DNA of 64,000 bases from Emydura subglobosa (GCA_007922225.1 ML679946.1:90709394-90773393), one strand, 5' to 3'; positions 44,985 to 57,395 are shown, numbered from the stretch's first letter. The notes: generated by a model from the sequence alone, not told the origin. Program-made: numbers and translations.

Positions 44985-46316
44985 CATAGAATCATAGAGT
45001 TGGAAGGGACCTCAGGAGGTCATCTAGTCCAACACCCTGCTCAAAGCAGGACTAACCTCAGATAAATCATCCCAGCCAGGGCTTTGTCAAGTCACAGCTT
45101 AAAAACCTCTAAAGATGGAGATTCCACCAGCTCCCTAGGTAACCCATTCCAGTGCTTTACCACCCTCCTAGTGAAAAAACCTTTCCTAATATCCAACCTA
45201 GACCTCCCCCACTGCACTTACTCCTACTTCTGTCATCTACTACCACTGAGAACAGTCTAGCTCCATCCTCCCTGGAACCCCCTTTCAGGTAGTTAAAGGC
45301 CGCTAACAAATCCCCTCTCGTTCTTCTCTTCTGCAGACTAAATAAGCCTAGTTCCCCCAGCCTCTCCTCATAAGCCATGTGCTCCAGCCCCCTAATCATT
45401 TTTGTTGCCCTCCTCTGGACTCTCTCTAACTTCTCCACATCCTTGTTGTAGTGGGGGCCCAAAACTGGACACAATACTCCAAATGCGGCCTCACCAATGC
45501 CGAATAGAGGGGAATGATCACTTCCCGTGATCTGCTGGCAATGCTCCTACTAATGCAGCCCAATATGCTATTAGCCTTCTTGGCAACCAGGGCACACTGC
45601 TGACTCATATCCAGCTTCTTATCTACTGTTACCCCCAGGTCCTTTTCTGCAGAACTGCTGCCTAGCTCATCGGTCCCCAGTCTGTAGCTGTGCATGGGAT
45701 TCTTCTGTCTAAAGTGCAGGACTCTGCACTTGTCCTTGTTGAACCTCATCAGATTTCTTTTGGCCCAATCCTCCAGTTTGTTTAGGTCCTTCTGTATCCT
45801 ATCCCTACCTTCCAGGGTATCTACCATTCCCCCTAGCTTAGTGTCATATGCAAACTTGCTGAGGGTGCAATCTACTCCACCCTCTAGATCATTAATGAAG
45901 ATGTTGAACAAAACGGGCCCCAGGACCGACCCCTGGGGCACTCCGTTTGTGACTGGCTGCCAGCTAGACATGGAGCCATTGATCACTACTCATTGAGCCC
46001 TATGCTCTAGCCAGTTCTCTATCCATTTTATAGTCCATTCATCCAACCCATACTTCTTTAACTTGCTGATAAGAATACTGTGAGAGACCGTAACAAAAGC
46101 TTTGCAAAAGTCAAGGTATATCACGTCCACCGCTTTCCCCACATCCACAGAGCCAGTCACCTCTTCATAGAAAGCAATCAGGTTGGTCAGGCATGACTTT
46201 ATCTTGGTGAATCCATGTTGACTGTTCCTGATCACCTTCCTCTCTTCCAAGTGCCTTAAAATGGATTCCTTGAGGACCTGCTCCATGATTTTTCCAGGGA
46301 TTGAGGTGAGTTAAGC
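44985..46316 (-). mobile_element. 5'-truncated CR1 LINE inside Harbinger copy B
   Basis: The minus strand carries the CR1 reverse-transcriptase C-terminal half in broken frames: 46286-45990 ([31 protein letters not shown]), 45986-45426 ([30 protein letters not shown]) and 45474-45157 ([20 protein letters not shown]). The FADD site reads FAYD. The 3' end at 44985-45003 has the AATCATAGAATCATAGAG tail typical of CR1. The 5' edge at about 46316 lies within the transposase N-terminal coding region of the host element. Confidence 0.9.
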
Positions 46317-46515
46317 CGCGATGTATTTGTGATGCTCACAATAATAGTGCAGAGTTGAGAAGGCTCCATGTCTCCGCAGCAATGGTGAGCGCACAGCATA
46401 AACAAACGGCACGAAAACCGGTTTCCTGTTTGTTTGGGGCAAGAAGGGAGTGGGAAGGAGTCTAGTATCATGGGACGATGAAACTCGTCCCAACAGCCCC
46501 CGCGGCTAGTTGCCA

Positions 46516-49189
46516 CTTACTAAATCCCCAACACCACTTCCCACATCATCAAGCTGTTTCTTGGAGATCTCATATCCCAGGGCTTCCCTGGTACAACCCT
46601 GCTTGCGCTGGTGGGATCATGATATGAGGTCTAATTAGATGAGAATGTAAGATGGCTGTCAGCATTGCTGAAAAGCGAACAAAAAGAACTGCAGAAAAAC
46701 AGAACAAAAATCAATAGGAGGCCTCTTGAAAGCCTGGGATCCTGATTGCAATATAAATATTAAATAATAATTGCTCCTTAGCCCCAGTAAAGGACTTAGG
46801 TTATTTGTAAGGTACATAAATTATTCATTGTCATATCTGCAATTGGGAAGCAGGGGAAGTGGAGATTTCACATTTTCCTGAAACAGGTGTTTTCAATCTG
46901 GTCCCTAAACCACCATTGTCTACCCCAGAAATGGTGCTTTTGTGGTTTACCACAATTATTTCAGTGCTTTGTATTGTGTTCCCCCCCACTAAATCCCCAA
47001 GTGCCATTTCAGTTCAAACATCTTTGAATTTGGTGCTTGTGGGCAAAATAACTGAGCTGCTGTTCCTTCAGCAGGGTAGATTTCTGTTCAGCAATTCTAT
47101 CTAAAGCCTACCTACAGGCAACAGCTCCACAGTAAAATATCTGTGCAGCCCCATTTTTAGTTATAAACTTTTAAATACATTATACTGGTGCAAGGTACAG
47201 CCTCAGCAAAATCAAACAGTATTTCATTCAACCAGAGCACATCAAGGATGATCCTCTCATTTTTAAATGGAATAAATTAATCAGGATTCTACTTCCAACC
47301 TTTCTCCATACTAAAAAACTGCAAAAATAGTGTTGTTTTTGAGTAATATAAGATAATAAAAGATTGGAGAGCTCTTTTGTGTGTGTGCTATGAGGAACTA
47401 TACTAATTGGCTATTGACTATTTTTATTTTATATCCGTGGAAATTAAACTCTTCCTTGCAAAGATTCTTCTTCTTAGGTTGACAGATTCAGGAAATGGGC
47501 TCTGTCCTGCAGCACCCTTTCAAGCATTATTCTTAATGGGAGTTTTGCCTGAGTAAGGACTGTAAGTTAGGCCTCTAGAAACAGCTGTTAGGTGTTCCCA
47601 GACCTGAACCAAGCATGATGTGTTTGTTTCCCGTTAAACAATTCACTGTATCTCATCTATCCAAAGTGCAATACAGGTTCAAAAAGACGTGTGTGTTATT
47701 TATTAAAAATAAAGGGAAAAATTAAACTCTGGTCACAGGAAATTTGCAAAGTGAGAAAAAAGGCTAAATTCATTGACTATGGTTTTTGCTCATAAATAGT
47801 TTGTCCATCTCTTAGCCAATGAAAATAGAAGGAAGGTTGTTAAGACCCCAATTCAGCAAGGTACTTAGCAGGTGCCTGACATTATACACGTAAGTAGTTC
47901 CAGACTACTCAGATGCTTAAAGTTAGACACACAACAGAAACGGGACCTATAATGGGTGTCATTCTCCCAAACAAGCAATGTGTTCTTTTTTCAAGCAATA
48001 TTGATTTTTTTTCTTTTAAAATGATGACTTATATGAGTCAAATCTGCCTGTCTCTTTACCTTTCCAATACACGCATTAGTTGAGCCCTTTTCATACAACC
48101 TCTTCTTCCTCTTCAACCTCTAGATGCCATTTCCTATGAACACTAATTATTTGACATCAGCTTGAACTGAATTTCTTCTGTACTTCTCAGCAGGCAACAA
48201 TTTTTAGCAGGTCATTTTTTTCTCTATGACTGCATTAATTGTTTCTGGAGCTCTCTTTTGAGACCCATATTCATTGGTATGCACTGAAATTAACATGTTC
48301 ATCCACTGCTGAACATGGTCATGTGAAGCATTATAAAATGCTTCCTCCTATAAAGAGAGGGCTTTATTCTCCAGGCCTGTAAATCCAGTACTTTCATGAG
48401 CATTAAATTCATATGGAAAAAATTCAGGAAAAAAATAGGTGAATGTATTACAGGGAGCAGAAATCCAGCTATACCATACATGTAAAACAAATAATAATAT
48501 GCATAATTTTGGAATAAATGGTTGTACTTTTTTTTGAGATTCTGATTAAAACACATGGATCATGAACCCTTTTCTACAAAATTACACAATTAAGATGTCA
48601 GTAAGGCAGATTGTTACCCATAGGTTACACCCGACAATTCAAGTAAATGTTCTGCAGCAAACTCTACAACGAGAAAGCAGTTGTAAGTAAATAACATCAG
48701 ACCATGAGTCTGCCAGTATATAGTTTCTACAACAAAAGCAACAGTGGAAACACTTGGGAATTAGAAGCAACAGGAGCCTTTCCAATGAAACATGGAAGAC
48801 AGGCAAAAGAAATATCTACTCTAGTTAGGCAAATAACACATGCAGTACTGAACGTAGTGGAATTTGGGAACCAAACTAAAGAGAACTGACATGGGGACAT
48901 TCTGCAGGGAAAGAGAAGAACAGCAATGAATGGTGCCATTGTGTGACTGTTTAATTACTTTTTGTAATGAAGCCAAAATCCTAATTTACCACATCCCAAA
49001 AGTAAATAGAAAAGGTTATTCCCTTATTTCAGAGGTGGAGAAGATCATCTAGTTGTCAAGCAGCCAGTTGTCACTTGTTTTTGCACCTGGGCAGATATAT
49101 CTGGTATAGTACTTTGGATAGTACAGAATACTAAAATAATTAATAATGTAAGTTTACTGTTCTCTCCTTCCACCCCCACTATAGTTGCA
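46516..49189. other. Intergenic sequence, no gene seen
   Basis: There are no domains in any frame. Phrases at 47850-47940 (AATTCAGCAAGGTACTTAGC, GATGCTTAAAGTTAGAC) belong to the palindromic dispersed repeat seen at 33437-33640. The remainder looks like unique or very old sequence. Confidence 0.5.
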
Positions 49190-49335
49190 TAGAAATCATA
49201 GAAATGTAGGGCTGGAAGAATCCTCAAGAAGTTTTCAAGGCCAGCACCCTGCAGTGAGGCAGGACCAAATAAACTTAGACCATCGCTGACAGGTGTTTGT
49301 CCAACCTGTTCTTAGAAGCCTCCAGTGATGATAAG
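49190..49335 (-). repeat. CR1 3'-end fragment
   Basis: ATAGAAATCATAGAAATGTAG followed by GGCTGGAAGAATCCTCAAGA and GCACCCTGCAGTGAGGCAGG is the 3' UTR end of a CR1-type LINE in minus orientation, about 145 bp long. It cuts off the 3' end of the neighbouring gypsy element. Confidence 0.7.
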
Positions 49336-49339
49336 TTAA

Positions 49340-50465
49340 TGTTTGTATCAGTTGACATCCAAACCAAGCATGTCTGGGCCATGTGATTGTTCTTTTGGAG
49401 GAATAAACTGTAGGTGTTGATCATTTCTGTTGAATTCCCACTGTCAGCCTTGATCTCATATGATCTGGGTGCTGAATTCTTTTTCTTCACTACAGCTGGA
49501 ATTCTCCATCCTTTATCTCCATCCAATTTGACATAAACACAGTCACCAGGTCCTAGACCTGGCAGTTCTCTAAGTGAGTGACATCTGTTCTAAAAGTGTT
49601 CATAAACTCTTTTATCCGACTTGGCTGCTTTCTTCATGTCTGATCACTTTGGAAATAGGTTATTTTCCAAAGTTGGCACAGTAGTTCTGAACGGTCTTCC
49701 CATCAGGAGTAGAGCTGGACTATATCCAGTAGCTGCTCTTGGTGTCAATCTGTAACTCGGAAGAGCAAGAAATGGATCTTCCCGCTGTAGGATTTTCTTG
49801 GCTAGCTGTATAGCTCCCTTAGCCTCTCCACTAGCTTGTGGGTAATGTGGGCTCATAGTAATACAATCAAGATCATATTTTGTTCAGAACCACTTAACTT
49901 CTGCTGCAGTGAATTGTGGTCTGCTGTCTCTCACTAGTTATTCTGGAACACTGAACAGAGCAAAAGTGCTCTTTTCAGTTTCTCGATAACACTGTGACAT
50001 GTTATGTCTCTCAACTACATTATTTCTGTATATGTGGAAAAATAGTCCATTATGACCAGGTAATGATGTCCTCTGAATTCACATAAATTTGTAGCTAATT
50101 TCTTCCTATGTCTATCTGGTAAAGAGGTGTTGTTGTTAAAGGTTGTTTGGGTTGCATTGGTCTGTTAGTTCTGCAGTATTCGCATGTGGATACTTCATGC
50201 TGATGCCTAGCCACAGCACTGACTGGTTGGCTTGTTCACAATAGTTAGTTAATCCTTGATGTCGTTCATGGAAGAGGTTTAGGATTTCTTCTCTCAATTC
50301 GTTTGGAAATATGACACAATTGCCTTTAATGATTAATCCATTTGACTTGTTTAATTGTTCGCAAACCACAAAGTAGTCTCTTGTCACTTCCTTGGTGTCC
50401 TTTAGATGCTTGGGTGAGCTGCCCTTTATGTAACTTACAACTTCCTGAAGTTGCGTGTCTGTCAA
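49340..50465 (-). pseudogene. Gypsy integrase remnant
   Basis: The frame 50465-50136 has the zinc-binding HHCC region (LFHERHQGLTNYCEQANQSV, then a Cys-poor end). After a broken stretch, 49856-49644 gives SPHYPQASGEAKGAIQLAKK and TGYSPALLLMGRP, the end of the catalytic core. The position usually holding the catalytic Glu in the SNGQAE-type motif appears to be Lys here. The C-terminal part follows at 49526-49275. Inactive. Confidence 0.8.
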
Positions 50466-50749
50466 GCTAGGTTTTTGTAGCTAGAGTAGCCTTTCTTCTG
50501 ACACTGGTATGTATGTGTCCACAGCATCCAGGTACACCTTTATATCATCTTTGAGCTCATGGGCAGTTGGGTATGGTGCTGGATTCCATGACAGAGTGTC
50601 TGCTACTACCAGATTTTTCCCAGGTACATATTAGCAATTGGATTAAATCACATTAACCTTAGCAATAGACGCTGGCATCTCAGCAGTGCTTGATCCAGGT
50701 CTTTTCCATTGATGAGGGTTACAAGCGGTCTGTGGTCTGTTATCAGCAT

Positions 50750-51720
50750 AAATTAATCCAATCCACACAGATATATGTCAGAGTTCTCAGATGCCCATAT
50801 GCTTACTAGGCACTCCATTTTAATCTGTGCATATTGTTTTTCAACTTCTGTAAGTGTGTGAGAGCAAAATGCAACTTCCTTCCATTCAGAGCTATGTTGT
50901 TGTAACAATACACCACCTAAGCCATAGCTGCTTATATCTGTACTAAACATTGTGGGCTTGTTCACATCGTCATACTTGAAAACTGGAGCTGTTGAGATAA
51001 TTTCTGTTACCATTTTGAAGGCAATTTCTTGATTTGGCTCTCATAGCCAAGATGTGTTGGATTTTAACAATTCATCAGTGGTTTTGGTCACTGTAGAAAG
51101 GTCTCATAGATGTCAACCAAGGTAAGTTATCATCCCCAGCATATGTCACAGTTCTGGTACCTTAATTGGGGCATTCAGATTCTCAAAATGCTTGTACTTT
51201 CTTGAGGCTAGGACTGATTCCATCTTTGTTTATTGTCTGTCCCCAAAACACAGTTTGGGGTAGACAGACAATGCATTTTTCCCTGTTTAACTTCGGTCCA
51301 GACTGAGTCATTAGGCTTAGAACTTTGTTGAGGATTTTGTTATGTTTTTCCATCAAAGATCCATGTATAATAATATTGTCCATAAAACTACAATCACATT
51401 TTAACTGCTCTGCCATCTTCCTTTAGAAAATTTCAGGTGCACTGTCAGTTCCAAAAGGTAATCTTTGAAAGTAAAATCTCCCAAAGGGTGTGATAAATGT
51501 CATCAGTTTAGCACTTTCTTTGGCTAAAGTAATTTGCCAGAATCCTCTCGAGGCATCCAGCTTGCAGAAGACTGTAACTCCTTTCACCCTGAGGTGAAAG
51601 TTATCTAGGGTTGGGAGGATATATTTTTCTCTCACAACTGCTTCATTAAGTCTTTTAAGATCCACACAGGTTCGTATTTTTCCATTTTTCTTTATAACTG
51701 GTGCCATTAGGGCACACAAT
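50750..51720 (-). pseudogene. Gypsy reverse transcriptase and RNase H remnant
   Basis: 51719-51423 reads PVIKKNGKIRTCVDLKRLNE, VFCKLDASRGFWQITLA and FGRFYFQRLPFGTDSAPEIF, the central reverse-transcriptase motifs. After one stop, 51416-51183 has FMDNIIIHG, where the second catalytic Asp of the YMDD-type motif is Asn. RNase H (51013-50753) reads FSTDISSYGLGGVLLQQ and AFCSHTLTEVEKQYAQIKME. The order and spacing are normal for Ty3/gypsy Pol. Not functional. Confidence 0.88.
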
Positions 51721-52066
51721 GCTGTTGTCTCAGATTTTCTCAGTCATGCCAATCTGCACCATTCTCTAACTCAGTTACCACTTTATGAAGTAACGGGATA
51801 GGAATCCTGTGAGGTGTATGTACAATATATGGTTCAGCATTGTCGCTTAAGGTTATTTGTATTGGATCTCCTTTCAGAAGTCCAGTATCACCCAATATTC
51901 CAACAAGTTCTTCCACCTTTCTCACTGGGCCCATCAAGGCTGCATGCTGTGGCTGAAAAGACTATTGGTCTGTGGTCCTTTGATCACAATACAAAGACAA
52001 AAGCTGTGCATTTAGGGTGTCAGTTGTTTCTGTGGTAAACTGGCCCATGCAACACATGCTACATCA

Positions 52067-52440
52067 TCACTGTATACATGAACTGGCCATGCTGTTCAGA
52101 ATACCGCTAGAGCTAGTCAGACCTGTATCAGGTGACTTCAGCTCTAGGAGGGTTTGAAGGTGATTGTAAATCCCTTCTGAGATGACTCTGATGTCAGCTC
52201 CTAAGTCAATTTTAAAGTCAATAGTCTTGCAATGAATATTCAGTTCCACTCTTCAGACAGGCTTTATATCATCACAAGTGATAGATCCCAGGAACAATGG
52301 CTTTTGGTTGTCTGTAATATGAGTCAACTCTGTGACTGCTTTGGTGTGGCAAACAGCTGCAAAATGTCCATATTTCATGCATGTATTACACTGTGTACCA
52401 CTGGTTGGCTATGCATCATCTCTTGGGATATGACCTTTTT
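52067..52440 (-). pseudogene. Gypsy Gag zinc knuckle and aspartic protease remnant
   Basis: A CCHC knuckle, CNTCMKYGHFAAVC (Cx2Cx4Hx4C), lies at about 52395-52350. The protease region follows with VELNIHCKTIDFKIDLGADI, where the catalytic D-T/S-G appears as DLGAD. The same two segments, in the same order, occur in the second copy at 62100-62290. Confidence 0.8.
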
Positions 52441-52509
52441 CTCCACTGTGGGCATATAGGCTGGAATTTGTTGCTCTTAGCCTGGGGGCCTTGCTTCAGG
52501 GGTTATATG

Positions 52510-53681
52510 TGTCATGCGGGCTGGCTTGAGTGGGGGGGCATTCAGTATATTGGGTGACATCAGTATGGCAGAATCATAATAATCCATGTGGGTAGGCCAT
52601 GTCAGGTACTGTTAGGAAGGTTATAATGTGCTAAGTAAGATAATAATACTTGTGTTCATGTGTGATATTTGAAATGGAAATTATAGATGTATTTGAGATA
52701 TCTGTATTTCAAATTGTGCTGTCTGGGCAACACCGCGGATAGGAAGGCTGCAGAACAATGGCCTGCATAATGGCCCATTAAGCCATTCCCAGGTGCAAGG
52801 GGCCCTGAGGGAGAGGCCAGCATCACCACTGAGTCACCAGAACCTGCTGGCGTGACTCTGGACTCCATGGCAGGCAGCCTACCTGATGAAGCATCAGGAC
52901 TGTCCCATGTGATTATGGACCCCAGGCACACCAGAGGAGTCACCAGGATTGGCCCATGTGACTATGGACCCCATTTTGGGTCGTGTGACTGCCCGCATGC
53001 CGCATGGCCGGGGGAGGGGGTTTATAAGATCAAACCACAGGATCCGTCTTGGTCTTTGTTCCTGTCCAGTCTGCAGACATACACCTATCTCTGGATCAAT
53101 TCATCTTGCAACTGAACCGAAGGACTCAGACCCATCCAGGTTACTGGTTGTGAACCAGAGAGATCTACACAAGCCTGCAAATCCACATTTCTTCCAGAAA
53201 CCTGAAGTATATGGACTTTTAATCATTTGTATATCTGTGATTTACTTTAACCCTTTAACATTTCTCTCATGGTTTATTTCTTTCTTTTTACAATAAACCT
53301 TTAGTTTAGATACTAAAGGATTGGCTTACAGCGTGGTATTTTAGGTAAGATCCAAACTTATATTGAACTGGTGCTGTGGCTGACCCTTTGGGGTCAGAGG
53401 GAACCTTTTTAGCAAAGAGCAGAGAGTTCTAGTAACTGGTCTCTTTGCTGGACCTGGTGCTGATTTGGGAGCCTGGAGCTGAAATGCAGTGAAGGGGGCT
53501 GTGGGCATTCGTGGACTGGCTTCTTGATATCCAGTGAGGGGTAATCAGAAGCAGTTCGTGGCTGGTTGGGAAGCCGGGCTTCAGTGTCACCCACCAGCTT
53601 GGGGAGAATCTGCTCTCCTCTTGCAGCCTGCCCTGACCTTGGCATTGTCAGTCGGCAACCCTGGGCACGGGTCGTATCACA
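52510..53681 (+). mobile_element. Solo LTR inserted in the gypsy gag gene
   Basis: It starts TGTCATGCGGG and ends GTATCACA (TG...CA), with ATATG on both sides (52505-52509 and 53682-53686), a perfect 5-bp target duplication. Inside are a TATA-like TTTATAAG at 53021-53028 and a polyadenylation signal AATAAA at 53292-53297, both in plus orientation, about 270 bp apart, consistent with U3-R-U5 order. Length is 1172 bp. No internal coding sequence, so it is a recombined solo LTR of an endogenous retrovirus-like or gypsy-like element. Confidence 0.8.
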
Positions 53682-53689
53682 ATATGATA

Positions 53690-54290
53690 ATGAATTTTAA
53701 CACTCAAGTGTTTGTTTATAGCTTCTAAGCAAGTTTCAGGTTTTTCAAGTTGCTCCTGCTTTTCTTCTGTTGTTTGACTAATTTTCACTGCTTTGCTATC
53801 TGTATAGCTGTGTCTAGGGTTAAATCTTGCATTGTAGCCGCTGTGTGTCATTTTGGTCTGTTAACCCAATAACCCGCCTATCTCTGATATTTTCGTGTTT
53901 TGCATTCCCCAAATCACAGTTTTCAGCCAGTGTAAGCAGAGGTCTTGTAAAACATTCAGCATTTTCCCTTGGTTCTTGAATTCCCTGGTGAAACATTCTC
54001 TTTCATAAACCACATTTCCCTGATGTATAAAGTATGCATCAAACATAGCCAGAACCCTTTCATAGTCATCTTTGTGACTGTCTTCAGTAAAGTCAAAGGT
54101 TTTAAAGATATGCTCTACCTGCTTCTCCATAGCATAAATTAAAGAAGATACTTGCATATCTCCAGTTTCTTTGTGGAGTTCATTTGCAATGCAAAATCTT
54201 GCAAAATATGGTTTCCAATCTGTCTATTCTGAAGGTTTGTCAAAGCTGAGGTTCTCTGGGGCATAGAAGAGTAACATTTTGATGAGATCC
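53690..54290 (-). pseudogene. Gypsy Gag remnant
   Basis: 54157-53861 reads EKQVEHIFKTFDFTEDSHKD, DYERVLAMFDAYFIHQGNVV and YERECFTREFKNQGK. A further frame at 53851-53700 has RHSYTDSKAVKISQTTEEKQ. The same segments are recognisable at 61430-61620 and 61740-61860 in the second copy of the family. The homology ends at the solo LTR. Confidence 0.75.
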
Positions 54291-54959
54291 TATAACCTTT
54301 GTCGCTTTATTCTTATTGTCTGCAAACTTTGTTGCTGTTTTCCTGTTGTTTCTGTTCTTAATTTTGACACCATGTCATATTCTGTACTAGAGATGGACTA
54401 GTCACAAAGCTTATACACACCAGTTGTGTTTATTATAAGATCCTTTAATGCTCTGCCAGGTATGGCTGAGGTTCCCTTAAATCAGGTATTTTACACACAG
54501 TGTAACAATTTAGCATTTCATCACAGATTACTTATAATCCATCCTGTTTTATTCATTGTTTTCTGTAGGTGTCTGTGATGGAGTGGACTAGGCCCAGAGG
54601 CCCTCCGTCGGAGGCCTCAGGATCGTCATACCCATCCCAGGAAAGGAGTAGTGGAGCTAAGTTCTTCAAGCAGTCTAAAGAGACTGCACGGAAAGCAGCC
54701 AATCAGGGGGAGGCTGAAAAGGGCTAACCAATCAGGGCCCAGAAGGGTCATATAGAGGGTTCTGCAGAGCCAGAGCCAGCAAGGGTGGAAAACCATTGCT
54801 TCTAGAGAGGAAGCCCTGGGGGTGTGGCCCGATACTAAGGCCAGGACTGTTTAAAGACTACAGACACACCCAATCAGAATGGGTGCTTGCGAGAGGTGGG
54901 TGCCACTACATTTGGTACCAGAAGTGGGATCGTTCAGACTGACCCTGATTAACAAGGGA

Positions 54960-55788
54960 TGCGACCAGGGAAGAGGTGATCCGCCTGTTGGTGGCAGACC
55001 AGCAGCAGCAGGGGGTTGTTATGCAGCAGCGGACCCAGGCCCTGCTGATGCAATTGATGGAGAATCTGCAGGGGCAACAGGAGTCATAGTTTCTGGCCCA
55101 TCAACAGTGGCAGGAGATCCATTCCAACCAGCAGGACTGAATGCAGAGGCAGTTGGGCCACGCCACAAACAGGAACCCCGTTGGTGAAGGGATTCTTGGT
55201 TGGTTGGCTACAGGCCTGGCAAAGCTCAGGCCAGAAGATGACCCTGAGGCCTTCCTTCGGACCTTTGGGTGGATGGCAAAGGCAGCAGACTGGGAAAAGT
55301 CGAGTTGGGTGGCCCACATAGCACCATTCCTGACAGGCGAGGCACAGGCAGCTTACTGAATGGTAAGTCATGAGCAAGCAAGTTCCTACCCAGTGGTGAA
55401 GGCTGCCAGCTTGGACCAGCTAGGGCTGACACTGGAAGCGTACAGGCACAAGTTCTGGACAGAATCACTCCCGCAAGGGGCACAGCCATGGGTAATGGCA
55501 CAGAAGTTACAGGATCTAGCGACATGGTGGCTTTGTCCAGAGACCAGCTCGGTGGAGAAGCTCCTGGATCAGGTGGTCCTAGAGCAATTCCTGAAGGTCC
55601 TATCTGGAGAGGCAGAGAGCTGGGTAAGGCATTTCCAACTGGCCTCCATCGGGGAAGCAGTAGAGCAAGCTGAGGCCTATTTTGAGGCCGCAGGAGAAGA
55701 ACGGCTGAAATTGTGTGGTAAACTGAAAGGGGCTCACCAGGGGGTGGCTCAGGGAAGCTTGCAATGGGGAAAAGCCCCAAAGATTTAG
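54960..55788 (+). pseudogene. SCAN-related Gag of the Gmr1-like element
   Basis: One frame runs from about 54970 to 55788 with three stops (about 55087, 55138, 55357). It begins with a Gln-rich predicted coiled coil (ADQQQQGVVMQQRTQALLMQ), then DDPEAFLRTFGWMAKAADW, FLTGEAQAAY, LGLTLEAYRHKFWTESLPQG and EQFLKVLSGEAESWVRHFQL. This last part has the helix pattern of the SCAN domain, which is known to derive from the capsid of Gmr1-like gypsy elements. It would form the capsid; the stops make it non-functional. Confidence 0.85.
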
Positions 55789-55879
55789 ACTCAGGGGGTG
55801 CAGGGCAACAGCAAGAGGTCCGGGGGTCCTTCAGGACACAGTAGGTACTAGTGGGAAGGAGCTAGGGGAACCAGTAGTC

Positions 55880-56275
55880 TGTTACAGGTGTGGCTAGCCT
55901 GGGCATGTTAAAAGGAACTGCCCAGTAATGGAATCTGAATACTTAAACTGTTGTTACAATGGAACCAATCAGTGGGGTCTCCTCCAAATGTAAGGGTGGC
56001 CCCACCATGGGAAGTGATAGTCAGGCTGGGGGGCACTGTAGTTAAGGGTCTGGTAGAATCAGGATGTGGGTACCCCTTGGTTCAAGAAGATCAACTGAGG
56101 ATAACTGGCCTGGACCGACACCTCTCAGTACGTCTCCTGTGTACATGGAGAGACCCCTGTTTATCCCATGGCAGTAATTGAGCTGGAGGTATAGGGCCAG
56201 AGAGCTCAACTCCATGTTGGTGTGGTCAAGGACCTGCCATGGACTGTAATTTTGGGGAGAGACTAGGTGGGCTAC
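55880..56275 (+). pseudogene. Zinc knuckle and aspartic protease remnant of the Gmr1-like element
   Basis: At 55880-55921 a CCHC knuckle reads CYRCG, a stop, then PGHVKRNC. The protease follows in 56003-56265 with PPWEVIVRLGGTVVKGLVES and GCGYPLVQEDQ, where the D-S-G active site reads E-S-G, and VILGRD further on, the usual C-terminal protease motif. A Gln/Glu-rich stretch follows (56414-56700) without Pol. Confidence 0.75.
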
Positions 56276-56984
56276 TCAGCCTTCATGTGGAAAAGACCAG
56301 AACAGCAACCCAGGACTGAGGGGGTCTGGGCCAAGCTGGGAATGAAAGCAGAGGGAGCCAGGGTAAGGAGACCCCAGAAAGAAGCCCAGAGGTGAGACCA
56401 GAATGACCAAGACATGAGGGACCCACTGAGGAAATGTCAACAAGAGTTGGATGAGGCCAATGTCTCCCGAGGGAAAGTTATTAACCAGCTGGGCCAGGTA
56501 AAAGCAGGAATTGTCCCGGGTACAGGTGGAAGCCAAGGGGCAGAGGGAACAATGCTTGGCTTTGCAGGACACATTGGCCCAGGCCCAGAGGGACAAGACT
56601 CAGAGGGCATAACAGGATACGATAGAGACCCAGACAGAGAGCTGGGCCCAGCAAGGTACTATGAGGACCCAGACAAAACCCCGAGTGCAGTAGGGTACTG
56701 TGGGAACTCAGTCTAAAATACCCAGGCTACTAACTAGTACAGAAGCTTAGATATAGTTGCTTCAGCAGAGAGAAGTGAAAGAAGGGCTGGAGTAAAGAAC
56801 AGGACCCTGGGATACAGAAAGGAGTAGCACAGGCTTTGTGAACTCCCTCCTAAGCGAGGATGACCTGGTGAAATGATTGGAGGCAGCAGAAAGGGAGCCA
56901 GAGGATCTCACGTTCAAGAATGAACAGATGACTGAAGATCTATAGTTCACCGAGGATGAAAAAGAGCACTTGCTCCATATGGCA

Positions 56985-57395
56985 TATGATTATGAGACGC
57001 AGCTAGAGGCTTGGCATCAGCGCTGGTTTACATATTCTGCCGCCCTAGGCAAAATAAAAATATGAATCTCCCCCTCACCCCACAAGGGATAAATTTGAGT
57101 ATTTGCAGCTGCAGGAGCTGTCATTCTTGTCAATTTCAAGCTTCACTGGAGAAATGAAATTGACAAGAAATCGGGGGCAGCTGGAGCCTGGCTCTGGGAG
57201 GGGACTGGCTGGCTGCTGCCCATGACCAGTGGGGACACAGGAGGTTGCTGCCTGCTTCCCAGAATGCTGGCGGCTGCTGCCACACTCCTGGCTGCGCGCT
57301 GGGACCAGGCGGGCGGTGGGTGGCTGCAGCCCAGCAGCCACTCTTTATGTTTTGCTACCCTAGGCAATTGCCTAGTTTGTCTATGCTTAAGGCCA
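56985..57395. repeat. Insertion with inverted CCCTAGGCAA ends inside the Gmr1-like element
   Basis: Left: AGGCTTGGCATCAGCG, then CTGCCGCCCTAGGCAAAATA. Right: GCTACCCTAGGCAATTGCCT, then AAGGCCAAGCCTG. The outer 9-mers (AGGCTTGGC and GCCAAGCCT) are inverse of each other, and GCCGCCCTAGGC phrases are common in reptile miniature elements. The interior GGGCAGCTGGAGCCTGG-type sequence has no coding capacity I recognise. Confidence 0.45.

Larger units (their letters stand above)
40178..46515. mobile_element. PIF/Harbinger DNA transposon, copy B, with two nested insertions
   Basis: The left terminus GGCCTGGCTTACACTGGCG matches the right terminus of copy A in inverse. The element then carries a Myb/SANT-like gene on plus (exons 40567-41083 and 43110-43568), a third frame on minus (42357-42650) and the DDE transposase on minus (43786 to about 46500). 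A 1156-bp LTR-like insertion (41183-42338) and a truncated CR1 (44985-46316) interrupt it. The right terminus is not visible: similarity to copy A fades at about 46515, so the end is deleted or too diverged. Both protein genes are better preserved than in copy A. Confidence 0.85.
49336..54573 (-). mobile_element. Ty3/gypsy LTR retrotransposon (minus), with a solo LTR inserted
   Basis: From right to left (sense) the element shows an LTR remnant (54573-54373), a primer-binding-site-like TGGTGTCAAAAT (54372-54361), Gag (54290 to about 52300, interrupted), a protease, reverse transcriptase, RNase H and integrase, ending at 49336. All domains carry stops or frameshifts. The solo LTR at 52510-53681 sits inside gag. 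The 3' LTR is missing. The copy at 60985-62530 belongs to the same family, judged by shared primer site and Gag sequence. Confidence 0.85.
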
